A DNA stretch of 64,000 nucleotides from Desulfobacula sp964636495. Its GTDB lineage: Bacteria; Desulfobacterota; Desulfobacteria; Desulfobacterales; Desulfobacteraceae. This document shows positions 44,673 to 53,969 of this stretch, piece by piece. The first letter of the stretch is position 1; every line of letters begins with the position of its first letter. The notes beneath the pieces are model-generated. The model was not told where the DNA came from. It made no database searches and worked only from the letters and a program-made list of their open reading frames with translations. The position numbers and the translations under genes were made by a program. Location of the stretch: NCBI GenBank assembly GCA_964636495.1, contig CAZWSL010000014.1, positions 1 through 64,000 of the forward strand, read 5' to 3'.

Positions 44673-45782
44673 TCAGAGAATTATTTTTAAAGCATTCAAC
44701 AGCTTTTCAACATTTTCAGATCTGGCCGTATGCCCCATGAGACCAATCCGCCAGATTTTTCCTGCCAGCGGCCCTAAACCGGCACCTATTTCAATTTTAT
44801 GGTCTTTCAGCAGTTTCATCCTGACAGACACATCATCCACCCCTTCTGGGATATAAACCGAATTGAGCATGGGCAGACGACAGGATTCATCTACCAGAAG
44901 TTCAATACCAATATTTTTCAGGCCGTCAACAAGAAGGAGGTGATTGTCCATATGCCGTTTATACACATTGGCTTCTCCTTCTCTTGAAATGAGATAGAGG
45001 GCCTGGTAGAGTCCGTAGAGCATATTGACGGGTGCTGTATGATGATAGACCCTTGTTTCGCCTTCCCAGTAATTAATGATCATCGTCAGATCCAGGTACC
45101 AGCTGGGAACCTTTGTTTTTCTCTGTTTCACAGCTGATACCGCTTTGTCGGAAAATGAGACAGGTGACAGCCCCGGAGGACAGGACAAACATTTTTGCGT
45201 TCCACTGTAGAGGGCATCAATGCCCCAGGCATCCATATAGATTTCAATTCCGCCGAAACTGGTCACGGCATCCACAAGAAAGAGGGTATCATCTCCTTTG
45301 AGCAGTTCTCCTATTTCAGATACCGGATTTTTAACACCGGTTGACGTTTCAGCATGAACCACGGCCACAATTTTGTAATCTTTTTCTGAAACTGCTGACT
45401 TTACATTATCCACATTAACCGGGGTACCCCATTCAAACTCCAGCGTATCCACCTCTGCACCCAGCCGGGTTGCAACATCCTGCATGCGCATGCCGAAAAC
45501 ACCATTAATGAGTATGAGGACCGGATCACCCTTTTCAATCAGATTGACAAAAACCGTCTCCATTCCTGCGGAGCCGGTCCCTGAAACCGGTATGGTCAGT
45601 TGATTGCCGGTATGGAGCAGATTTTTAAGCTCTCTTTTTATCGCATCCATGATCTGGATAAAACCGGGATCAAGATGTCCCAGTGTACTTTTTGAAAGGG
45701 CATTCAAGACCGATGGATCCACACAGGAAGGTCCAGGCCCCATAAGCGTTATATTTTCAATACTGTCCAATACATTTTTCAT
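44673..45782 (-). CDS. Class V PLP-dependent aminotransferase (alanine/serine-glyoxylate type)
   Basis: 369 residues. The N-terminus has LMGPGPSCVDPSVLNAL, the PLP region FLVDAVTSFGG (Asp) and the internal-aldimine Lys in SGTQKCLSCPPGLSPV. The layout matches alanine-glyoxylate, serine-glyoxylate and related aminotransferases. Amino donor and acceptor are unknown. It is transcribed toward the carnitine genes but 129 bases lie between them. It may act with the FAD oxidoreductases upstream on an amino acid or amine. Confidence 0.88.
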   Translation of the reverse strand: MKNVLDSIENITLMGPGPSCVDPSVLNALSKSTLGHLDPGFIQIMDAIKRELKNLLHTGNQLTIPVSGTGSAGMETVFVNLIEKGDPVLILINGVFGMRMQDVATRLGAEVDTLEFEWGTPVNVDNVKSAVSEKDYKIVAVVHAETSTGVKNPVSEIGELLKGDDTLFLVDAVTSFGGIEIYMDAWGIDALYSGTQKCLSCPPGLSPVSFSDKAVSAVKQRKTKVPSWYLDLTMIINYWEGETRVYHHTAPVNMLYGLYQALYLISREGEANVYKRHMDNHLLLVDGLKNIGIELLVDESCRLPMLNSVYIPEGVDDVSVRMKLLKDHKIEIGAGLGPLAGKIWRIGLMGHTARSENVEKLLNALKIIL

Positions 45783-45812
45783 AATTTTCCCCTTTTAAAA
45801 ACAATTCACAGG

Positions 45813-47156
45813 TTAAAGGATCCGTACACCCTGATTTTTCAGGGCATTCTGGACCCGATTTATATTTACATTTTGGGTTGAAACCTTATCTTTTACTGAA
45901 ACCGCAGCCGCTACACCCGCCCCCTGACCGGTCACGGTACAGCACATCATCTGTCGCAGCGCTGCGTGGGATATTTTATCACCGGAAACGCAGCGCCCTG
46001 CCACCAGCAGATTGTCAATGTTTCCGGGTATCAGAATCCGGTACGGCACCTGAAAATATCTGCCGGTTGTGGGAATAATAACAATACCGTAAGCATCTAA
46101 AAATTCAGGAAAGATTCCGATTGAGTCTGGAAACCGGGCCTGGTTTCTCACTTCATCTCCGGTTATGGTATACTGCCCGATGATTTTTCGGGACTCCCTT
46201 GTTCCCAGGGAGGAACCAAAAGTCCTTAACCGTGCATTTTCAAAACCAGGTGTGTATTTTCTCAAGGCATCAATGGCCAGCATGGCCTGTTTTCTGCCTT
46301 CTATCTCAGCATGGGTTAAATCTTTGAGGTCGGTGGGATCAATCCCGTACATGTGGACCATGTTAAGATAGGTTGCCTCACCGGCATCGGTCAGGCTGCT
46401 CCAGTAACCACCGGTGAGAATATCATCAGGTATTTCCCCGTTTTTCCTGGCTTTTAAAAACGGCTCCTCCAGGTAGGGACTGAAAAGCTCATTCTCTTTT
46501 CCGGTTGTCTCCACGGCCCACTGACCGAGTGTTGCCGCTTTCTGCCCGACATATGCCATAAACGCTTCCCGGTTCACGCCACTGCAGCCAAAACTGACGG
46601 AAACACCTTCAAGTTCAGATCTGGGCGGTTTAATGCAGGCAGAACCTGCTCTGAATGCGATATCAGCATCTCCTGTACAGTCAATCACCCGTTTTGCCAG
46701 GATGGCTTTCCGCCCCTCTTTGCTTTCCGTAATCACACCGGTGACTTCACCTCCCCGGACAATGGCCTGAACCCCTAAACAATGCAGAAATTTGTCAATA
46801 CCTTCAATTTCCACCATCTTATCGGCAACGCATTTAAAGATATCAGCTTCCAGAGCCTGACTTGCGGACTGGGGTTCTTTGCGCTCCCCTGCAAACCGAA
46901 TCGCTTCACTCTCAAATTCAAGACCAATACCTTCTGATTCTACTGTGCCCTCATGCCTGTACCAGCCAATGGATTCCACCATTGCCTGGGTAATGTTCCC
47001 TCCAAAACAGCCATACCGCTCGACCAGCATGGTATCCACACCTTCCCTGGCCGATCCGATGGCCGCTGAAAGGCCGGCCGGTCCGCTTCCCACGACCAGA
47101 ACATCTGTCTGCGCCATAACGGGAATTGTTTTAGAGGGCTCTTTTATATACTTCAT
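45813..47156 (-). CDS. FAD-dependent oxidoreductase (FAD_oxidored family), copy 1
   Basis: 447 residues. The dinucleotide fold begins VLVVGSGPAGLSAAIGSAREG, then ERYGCFGGNITQAMVE, DCTGDADIAFRAG and a C-terminal motif LLVAGRCVSGDKISHAALR. No signal peptide and no Fe-S motif. The family covers flavoproteins of mostly unknown reaction. It is followed after 30 bases by the aminotransferase and preceded by a second member with the same architecture, so the two may form a heteromer or act in sequence. Confidence 0.85.
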   Translation of the reverse strand: MKYIKEPSKTIPVMAQTDVLVVGSGPAGLSAAIGSAREGVDTMLVERYGCFGGNITQAMVESIGWYRHEGTVESEGIGLEFESEAIRFAGERKEPQSASQALEADIFKCVADKMVEIEGIDKFLHCLGVQAIVRGGEVTGVITESKEGRKAILAKRVIDCTGDADIAFRAGSACIKPPRSELEGVSVSFGCSGVNREAFMAYVGQKAATLGQWAVETTGKENELFSPYLEEPFLKARKNGEIPDDILTGGYWSSLTDAGEATYLNMVHMYGIDPTDLKDLTHAEIEGRKQAMLAIDALRKYTPGFENARLRTFGSSLGTRESRKIIGQYTITGDEVRNQARFPDSIGIFPEFLDAYGIVIIPTTGRYFQVPYRILIPGNIDNLLVAGRCVSGDKISHAALRQMMCCTVTGQGAGVAAAVSVKDKVSTQNVNINRVQNALKNQGVRIL

Positions 47157-47227
47157 CCATGAAATTCCTCACTGTATGATTTCTGATCACTCTTCCCTTT
47201 TCAATCATATATATGTTACACGCCTGC

Positions 47228-48505
47228 TCATATTTCTGCTGCACCGTGTTCTTTTGTCAATGCAACAATATCACTGGCAGGGACATCTCTTGAAAAGACC
47301 TTTCTTTTGACAGCCAGGGCAGCGGCAGCACCCATGGCCTGGCCCATGGCCATGCAGGTGCATTGTGCCCGGATTCCTGCAAAAGCCAGTTTTTCAGCAG
47401 ACAGAATCCTACCCGCCACAGTCAGGCGGTTGCTTTTTCGGGGAATGAGGGCCCTGAACGGCACCTTAGGTAAAAGATCCGGTGTTCTTAAAAATGAGAC
47501 ACTGCATCCCTCTTTTTCACTGTGCATGTCAATATAGTTAAATGCATTACAGATTTTATCCTCAAAGTCTTTTGCCTCAAGAAAATCCTGTCTGGTGACC
47601 ACGTATTCTCCCACTGCCCTGTAGGTATCCCTTCCAAGGGCGTGGGGATACATCGTTTTTAAAACTGCACGTTCACAACCTGGAATCGAACGGGTCAAAA
47701 ACTTAAACATTCGAAGCATCCGCGTCCGGCCTTCAATACTGGCCCTTGTCTGCCCTTCGGCATCAGAGGTGTCAGATTCATAAACATGGGTACAATTATG
47801 ACCACCGCTGTCCAGAAAATTTTTAAACGGAAGCATATTGGGATAGGCAAAATCCCCTTTTTTCAAAGTACCGTCTGCCATGGCCTCATCATAAACAGCC
47901 TGGACCTCTTTTTCCCATATCTGTTCATGTTCAATGTTTTCGATTTTATACTGATAAGCGCCTGGCTGCCTTTCATTGTCCCGTATAACATCAAGCCCGA
48001 GTATCCGGACGATATCACAGTCTCCGGTGCAGTCGATAATTTCCCTTGCACGCGTGGTCCGGCGGATTCCACGGCCAAGAGATGTAATTTCCCAGAAGTC
48101 GCCATTTTGTGCGACCTGGGATACAAATTCATGATAATGGAGAATGACACCTGCTTTTACCGCTTCCTGCTCTGCAAGGGCTGCATAGATGGGCACATTG
48201 ATATAGGAGTAGTATCCTGGTGTTTCGACTGGTCTGCGTTTTTTATAATCTGGAACCGGCAGGCCTTCAATCTCCTTTGATTTTGTATACAGTTCCCACG
48301 CAATTCCAAGGACTACCGGCTTTTTTGTACTGTAAAAATGATTTGGCATGTACACACCACCGGCTGTCATGGTGCCTCCCAGCATGCTGCCGGCTTCAAT
48401 AACAGATGTCCTGATTCCTGCACGTGAAGCCTGCAGAGCTGCTATATGCCCTGCGGTACCGCCGCCGGCGACCAGAACATCCACTTGCTCCCTAACATTT
48501 TTCAT
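47228..48505 (-). CDS. FAD-dependent oxidoreductase (FAD_oxidored family), copy 2
   Basis: 425 residues from ATG 48505 (AAGGAAA upstream); the longer frame adds an implausible N-terminus. The FAD fold is VLVAGGGTAGHIAALQASRAG, then MLGGTMTAGG, DCTGDCDIVRILG and LTVAGRILSAEKLAFAGIRAQ. It shares order and motifs with the next gene but is clearly divergent. Soluble, probably cytoplasmic. Substrate unknown. Confidence 0.85.
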   Translation of the reverse strand: MKNVREQVDVLVAGGGTAGHIAALQASRAGIRTSVIEAGSMLGGTMTAGGVYMPNHFYSTKKPVVLGIAWELYTKSKEIEGLPVPDYKKRRPVETPGYYSYINVPIYAALAEQEAVKAGVILHYHEFVSQVAQNGDFWEITSLGRGIRRTTRAREIIDCTGDCDIVRILGLDVIRDNERQPGAYQYKIENIEHEQIWEKEVQAVYDEAMADGTLKKGDFAYPNMLPFKNFLDSGGHNCTHVYESDTSDAEGQTRASIEGRTRMLRMFKFLTRSIPGCERAVLKTMYPHALGRDTYRAVGEYVVTRQDFLEAKDFEDKICNAFNYIDMHSEKEGCSVSFLRTPDLLPKVPFRALIPRKSNRLTVAGRILSAEKLAFAGIRAQCTCMAMGQAMGAAAALAVKRKVFSRDVPASDIVALTKEHGAAEI

Positions 48506-49157
48506 ACAGATTTCCTTTTTATACGGCAGGTAAACATGACATCCATCAAAGCAGCTCTCTGTAATTGATTCCCGGCACGGCACCTGGAAACTGCATTCCC
48601 TTTATCCTGCCTCTCTATTTTTCTTATAAAAAATACCGGTCATCCAGGCCTCACGTTTCAATCTTTATTAAGGAGCAGCCGGACCCGTTACCCAGGTGCT
48701 CCATGACCACTATATCAGCAATCCCAAATCAAACCTGCAACACTGTTATTAGCCGAGCACAATGGATAAATCAAGTCACTTGTATGAATATATTCAAAAT
48801 GTCCAGTGCAATGATGGATGTCATATTTTGAAAGCTTGAACTCATTAACACTTGCTCCTTCGCTCTTTGCTCCTTCAACAAAACTATCCACCATGAGGCT
48901 TGTTTTGCTGAATTTTTTATTCCATTTTAGCTATGCTCGCTGGGTGTATAAAACAAATAAAGACTTATATATCATCGTCCTGTTGGTTGCTTCTCAGCCA
49001 TGAATCAACACTATATTACATCAAGCAGCTCAAAAATTGCAAAAATCTTATTGAAATTTAAATAGTTGAAACTGATGAATAATGGTATCATCTGTCGTTT
49101 TTCTCGAAATTTTTCAACCACAACATATAGCATGATGAGCCGCATTTCATCTATACT
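48506..49157. other. Divergent intergenic region, no convincing gene
   Basis: About 650 bases, A/T-rich in its right half, between divergent FAD oxidoreductase and sulfatase maturase genes. No frame has a start with ribosome site and coding-like residues. The right edge passes into the conserved promoter-like segment at 49158-49217. Confidence 0.5.
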
Positions 49158-49217
49158 CTATTCACTTTTTTAAACTTGTGCTATAAATCTTTTTTGTAAG
49201 AAAATTTAAAACAGGAG
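49158..49217 (+). promoter_or_regulatory. 60-base promoter-like segment, near-duplicate of 52424-52483
   Basis: About 52 of 60 bases match the copy at 52424. Both share an uninterrupted CTTTTTTAAACTTGTGC followed by TATAAA, which reads as an extended -10 element (TG-C-TATAAA), and end in AAAACAGGAG. Here the AGGAG is not followed by a start codon; the maturase ATG is 40 bases further on with its own AAGGAT site. Confidence 0.6.
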
Positions 49218-49256
49218 CGTACAGCAACGCTTTCATTTAAATTATAAGGATATTCC

Positions 49257-50471
49257 ATGCAGCCGTTCACACTGCTTGTAAAACCGGTATCTGCAGATTG
49301 TAATCTATCCTGCGATTACTGCTTTTATCTGCCTAAAAGCGATCTTTATCCAAAAAAAAAAAAACACCGGATGCCTGATTCAGTACTTCAACGGCTGATT
49401 GAATCCTACATGGCAACGTATCAGGATGTTTATTCAATTTGCTGGCAGGGGGGAGAACCGACCCTTTCTGGTATTGATTTTTTTCAGGATGTCGTCAACT
49501 ACCAGAAAAAATGCAGGCGTGCTCATTCAAGGATAAGCAATGCGGTTCAAACCAATGCCACACTGATAGATGATGATATAGCGTCTCTTTTTAAACGCTA
49601 TGGCTTTCTGGTCGGATGCAGCCTGGATGGACCGGCTGAAATCCATAACCGGTACCGTCGGACCGTTTCCGGAAAACCCACCCATGGGAATGTAATGAAA
49701 GGTATCAGAATGCTGAACCACCATCACATACCATTCAATATTTTAACTCTTGTCAGCCAGTCAAATGTGACCCATGCCGCCAGGGTGTATCGATATTTAA
49801 AAAAAATGGGATTCACATATCACCAATATATTCCCTGCGTTGAATATGACTCCAGCGGGAACCCCCTTTCCTGTGCAATCACCGGGGATGAATGGGGTCG
49901 CTTCTTATGCGATATATTCAATGCCTGGTATCCTCAGGATATTGATACGGTGTCGGTCCGGAATTTCGAGACAATTCTTTCAAAAAAAACTGACAATATA
50001 AACAGTGTCTGTACTACGGGAGATAATTGCTGCCAGTACTTTGTGGTTGAATACAACGGAGATATTTATCCATGTGATTTCTTTGTTGAAAAATCGTATA
50101 AACTGGGAAATATCATGGAAGACTCCTGGCATGAGATACAGAACAGTCGTCGCTACAGGCAGTTTGGATCACAAAAAAAACACTGGAATAAAAAATGCCA
50201 GGCATGCAGGCATCTGGAACTGTGTGCCGGAGATTGTCTGAAGAACCGGTTTTATGCCGGTCGTTCACCTGAGCAGTTAAGTCTGCTGTGCCCGGGATTA
50301 AAATATTTTTTTGACCGGACAGAGGCGCGGTTTGACAAATTAACTGCCATGATCTTACAGAGGCGGCAGAACAGCATCATCCCGTCCGGCAGCACTCGAA
50401 AAACAGGCCGCAACCAGCCCTGTCCGTGTGGTTCCGGCTTTAAGTATAAAAAATGCTGCGGAAAATCATAA
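49257..50471 (+). CDS. Anaerobic sulfatase-maturating enzyme (radical SAM/SPASM) with SEC-C tail
   Basis: 404 residues. The radical SAM cluster is CNLSCDYCF near residue 15 and QGGEPTLSG follows. SPASM cysteines are seen in CTTGDNCCQYF, GDIYPCDFF and CQACRHLELCAGDC. The C-terminus carries a SEC-C zinc motif, PCPCGSGFKYKKCCGK, an uncommon addition. It would oxidise the active-site Cys (or Ser) of a sulfatase to formylglycine. The choline-sulfatase gene lies next to it, convergent, and has the Cys-type motif. Confidence 0.93.
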   Translation: MQPFTLLVKPVSADCNLSCDYCFYLPKSDLYPKKKKHRMPDSVLQRLIESYMATYQDVYSICWQGGEPTLSGIDFFQDVVNYQKKCRRAHSRISNAVQTNATLIDDDIASLFKRYGFLVGCSLDGPAEIHNRYRRTVSGKPTHGNVMKGIRMLNHHHIPFNILTLVSQSNVTHAARVYRYLKKMGFTYHQYIPCVEYDSSGNPLSCAITGDEWGRFLCDIFNAWYPQDIDTVSVRNFETILSKKTDNINSVCTTGDNCCQYFVVEYNGDIYPCDFFVEKSYKLGNIMEDSWHEIQNSRRYRQFGSQKKHWNKKCQACRHLELCAGDCLKNRFYAGRSPEQLSLLCPGLKYFFDRTEARFDKLTAMILQRRQNSIIPSGSTRKTGRNQPCPCGSGFKYKKCCGKS

Positions 50472-50545
50472 ATGCAGACCAACGCTGTTTTATTCCTGGA
50501 AAATGCCGGATCAAACTTCTCTTTATTCACGGTTCTCTTTTGCTG

Positions 50546-52117
50546 CTACTCTTTATCTCTTTTTATCGGTGTTCCATCCGGTTCAGGTATTTCCGGAGAT
50601 GGAAACCGTGCTTTACGTTCAAGCACATTGAGGTCCAGATGATTACGCATGAATTTTTCCGAAGCATCTTCAAAGGGCTGGAAATCCCAGGAGGTGAATG
50701 ATCCTTGTCTCACAGCCCTGTCCAGGAGCCGCCTGCGCCGCTGACTGGTCACCACCTGTTCACGCAGAACCCGGGTATCCCACTTCTGCATCACCTGACT
50801 CCGGAATGATTCCCGCAGTGTTTCATAGGAAGCCTGTCCCGCCAGATTATCCATTTCATTGGGATCATTTTCAAGGTTATAAAGCTGCTCAGGATCTTCA
50901 TCACAATAGATGTATTTATATTTACCCTGTCTGATCATGATCACTGGAGAAATGGCTCATTCACAAAGAATCTCTCCAAAGACAGATGCATTTTCACTCT
51001 CTTTCCCGCCTTCCAGCAGTGGCAGAAGAGTTTGTCCGTCTATGGTGTCGGCAAATTGAACGCTGCTTTTTCCTGCAGCTATCTGTGTGAGGGTTGGAAG
51101 CAGATCCACAAGGGAAACCGGTTGTTTGATCCGTCTGGAAGTATATTTTTCAGGGGCGTGAATGATCAATGGCACCCGCACTGCATTTTCAAAATGGGAC
51201 ATTTTATACCACATGCCCCGTTCACCTAACATCTCTCCGTGATCAGAGGCGATCACTATTATCGTATTGTCTTTAAGACCGGTTTTCTCCAGGGTTGCCA
51301 GAAGCTGACCCACCTTGTCATCAACATAGCTGATTGCACTGTAATATGCATGGCGGGCATTACGGATTCTCTCTTCAGTCTGTTCATATTCACCCATTGC
51401 GCTGACATGGTAGAGCCGCTGGCAGTGAGGATCAAGTTCATCATATGGGATTGAAGGAATTTCAGGCATATCGATCTTATCATGATCATACCGGTTCCAG
51501 TATTCTTCAGTGATGGCAAACGGATCATGGGGATGGGTAAAAGAAGTGAGCAGAAAAAAAGGACGTTCATCATCCTTCCGGGCAAGTTCGTTTATTTTCC
51601 GGATCGAAGTAAATCCCACTTCTTCATCAAAATCAATCTGGTTGCTGGTCACACAGAGACCTGCCTGAACCACACTGAGCATGTTATGATACCAGGTGGG
51701 ACGGTTTTGAAAATTATCCCAGTCCGGTATCCACCCGAAGTCACCCGGATAGATATCGGTTGTCAGTCTGTCCTCAAAACCGTGAAGCTGATCGGCTCCC
51801 ACAAAATGCATTTTACCGGAAAGACAGGTATAATATCCCATATCTCTCAGGTAGTGAGCAATGGTAGGAATATCTTCCGGGAAAAGAGAAGCATTATCAT
51901 AGGCTCCGATACGGGAAGGCAACTGGCCGGACATCATGGAAAAACGGGAAGGTGCGCACAGAGGGCTGTTGCAGTATGCATTCTCAAAAACCACTCCCTC
52001 CTGTGCCAGTTGTGAAATATGGGGTGTTTTTACAACAGGATGTCCATAGCTGGGCAGAGCAGTGGCTGTCATCTGATCAAACATAATAAAAAGAATATTG
52101 GGCTTTTGTTGACTCAT
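50546..52117 (-). pseudogene. betC: Choline-sulfatase split by an in-frame TGA
   Basis: The frame runs 523 codons from ATG 52117 to 50546 with one TGA at 50957-50959. The N-terminal part has KPNILFIMFDQ, Cys54 in SPLCAPSR (formylglycine site) and SDHGEMLGERGMWYK. After the TGA comes AISPVIMIRQGKYKYIY and a C-terminal tail with the choline-sulfatase pattern WDFQPFEDASEKFMRNHLDL. Family members have glycine at the stop position (EGAIAP), so GGA to TGA is likely. Active enzyme would release choline and sulfate from choline-O-sulfate. Truncation at the TGA gives 386 residues lacking the C-terminal substrate region. Confidence 0.85.
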
Positions 52118-52423
52118 AAATTAAATTCCTAAAAATAAAATTTTTCTTCACTGATCCGGGTCTGGTGAAATTCCAACCAATTACCAGAGACCATTGCATA
52201 ACTCCCTCTTTTGCCCAATTACCACGGAATATGAAAATTATAATCCTCAAAACACTCAATGTATTCCTCCGGTTATAATTTCCATCTGCCTTGCACTATA
52301 ACAAAATTGAGCATGATGCAAAGATCTCTACCAGTAAATGCTTTTCTGTTTTTTGTCAAGAAACAGGTAAGAATAAAAGGACTTGAATTTTCACAAAACA
52401 GGACCTGGTTGATGCTTTATTCC

Positions 52424-52483
52424 CTATTCTCTTTTTTAAACTTGTGCTATAAACTTTTCTGGTAAATCAATTTAAAACAGGAG
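52424..52483 (+). promoter_or_regulatory. 60-base promoter-like segment and ribosome site of the DUF362 gene
   Basis: Near-duplicate of 49158-49217, with the same extended -10 TGCTATAAA. Here the terminal CAGGAG is the ribosome site, 5 bases before ATG 52489. The rest of the gap 52118-52423 shows no gene. Confidence 0.65.
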
Positions 52484-52488
52484 TATCC

Positions 52489-53817
52489 ATGAAACACTCT
52501 ATTGTATCTGTGGTCAAATATGAAAAATCTTTTGAATCTGCTGCAAAGGCAGTTGAGCTGTGCGGAGGAATTGAGAGGATAAAAAAAGGGTCAAAAGTAT
52601 TTATCAAACCCAATATAGTCTTCTGGACAAAAGAGGTTGTATTCCCCAAATGGGGAGTAATTACAACCTCCAGGATCGTAGAGGATATGATTATACTGCT
52701 CAAGAACAACGGAGTAGACGATATCACCATTGGTGAGGGAGTTATGACCAGAAGCCCAAAAGACAGGGCAACTCCTGCCCATGCATTTGAGTATCTCGGT
52801 TATGACAGACTTCAAAAACGCTACGGGGTAAAATTTATCAATATCATGGAGCGGCCTTTCTGCCCGGTTGACCTTGGAGGTGATGTGGTCCTCAATTTCA
52901 ACCAGGATGTGATGGAGAGTGATTTTATCATAGATCTGCCAGCCTTGAAAGCCCATAACCAGACAATGGTCAGTCTTGGAATTAAAAATCTTAAGGGCCT
53001 GATTGATATCAGATCCCGGAAACTATGTCATAATCCTGACCCGCAAAAGGATCTTCACTATCATGTGGCAAGGCTGGCCGATAAAATGCCGCCTCTATTT
53101 ACGCTGATTGATGGTATTTATTCCCTGGAAAGAGGGCCGGGATTTGACGGAAAAATGCATAGAAGAAATATTCTGATTGCATCATGGGATATACTTGGCG
53201 CTGATAAAACAGGAGCGAAAATACTTGGATTTGAACCTTCAGAAGTACCCCATCTTCTCTATGCGGCAGAAAATCATCAGAGAGCTGTTGATTTTTCTGA
53301 TGTTAAAGTGGTGGGTGAATCCATGGATAAGATATGCTGTAAACATGAATTTGATTTTCCTTACCAGGAAGATAGTGAAAAATGCCTTCCCTATCCACTG
53401 GCAAAACAGGGTATAAAAGGCATCTTCTACAGGAAATTTGACACCTCCATGTGCACCTATTGTTCAGGCATAAATGGTGTTGTACTGTCGGCCATCAGGG
53501 ATGCCTGGAAAGGTGAAGACTTTGACCGGATAGAGGTCCTTACCGGCAAGAAGATGAAGCCGACACCGGGGATGAAAAAGACAATACTGCTGGGGAAATG
53601 CATGTTTACGGCGCACCGGAAAAACCCGGATATCAATATAATGATTCCGGTTAAAGGGTGTCCTCCCGAGCCCGCTGAAATTGCCAAGGGACTCCATAAA
53701 GCCGGTATCAATGTGAATTCAGCCATCTTTGATAATATTGACCATCTGCCGGGATTGCTGATGGCAAGATATAAAGACAGGCCTGAGTTTGATGAAAGGT
53801 TTTTTAAGGTAAAGTAG
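52489..53817 (+). CDS. DUF362-domain protein
   Basis: 442 residues. The DUF362 core (about 5-270) has GSKVFIKPNIVFWTKE near residue 34, GEGVMTRSP near residue 85 and DLPALKAHNQTMVSLGIKNLKG. A C-terminal extension has CTYCSGINGVVLSAI and KGCPPEPAEIAKGL, which may bind a metal or Fe-S cluster. DUF362 proteins are common in anaerobes and lack a settled function. It shares its promoter segment with the maturase region upstream, hinting at co-regulation. Confidence 0.85.
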   Translation: MKHSIVSVVKYEKSFESAAKAVELCGGIERIKKGSKVFIKPNIVFWTKEVVFPKWGVITTSRIVEDMIILLKNNGVDDITIGEGVMTRSPKDRATPAHAFEYLGYDRLQKRYGVKFINIMERPFCPVDLGGDVVLNFNQDVMESDFIIDLPALKAHNQTMVSLGIKNLKGLIDIRSRKLCHNPDPQKDLHYHVARLADKMPPLFTLIDGIYSLERGPGFDGKMHRRNILIASWDILGADKTGAKILGFEPSEVPHLLYAAENHQRAVDFSDVKVVGESMDKICCKHEFDFPYQEDSEKCLPYPLAKQGIKGIFYRKFDTSMCTYCSGINGVVLSAIRDAWKGEDFDRIEVLTGKKMKPTPGMKKTILLGKCMFTAHRKNPDINIMIPVKGCPPEPAEIAKGLHKAGINVNSAIFDNIDHLPGLLMARYKDRPEFDERFFKVK

Positions 53818-53969
53818 AGGGTGTTGTACACTTCTCCCGGAGATCCCGCAGAACATCCAGATATTTACCCTGATATTTACATTGATATCTTCTGCATATT
53901 CCTTTATTTTATTAGAAGCAGTGTTATGTATATTTCTTTTAATCATGAAAGGTTATCACAGGAAAAACA

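Noticed and set aside
48506..49156. Several 60 to 90-codon frames in the gap before the maturase
   Set aside because: No coding-like composition or ribosome sites; not conserved-looking in any frame.
32031..50959. Selenocysteine at the two in-frame TGA codons
   Set aside because: Neither position is a catalytic Cys site in its family, and no convincing SECIS hairpin with an apical G/U loop was seen in the first 40 bases downstream.
31188..52117. Genome-wide recoding of TGA as glycine
   Set aside because: Housekeeping genes in the same window (rsfS, obgE, nadD) end with TGA at the proper place and Gly is encoded normally, so general recoding is excluded. A local or partial suppressor is not.
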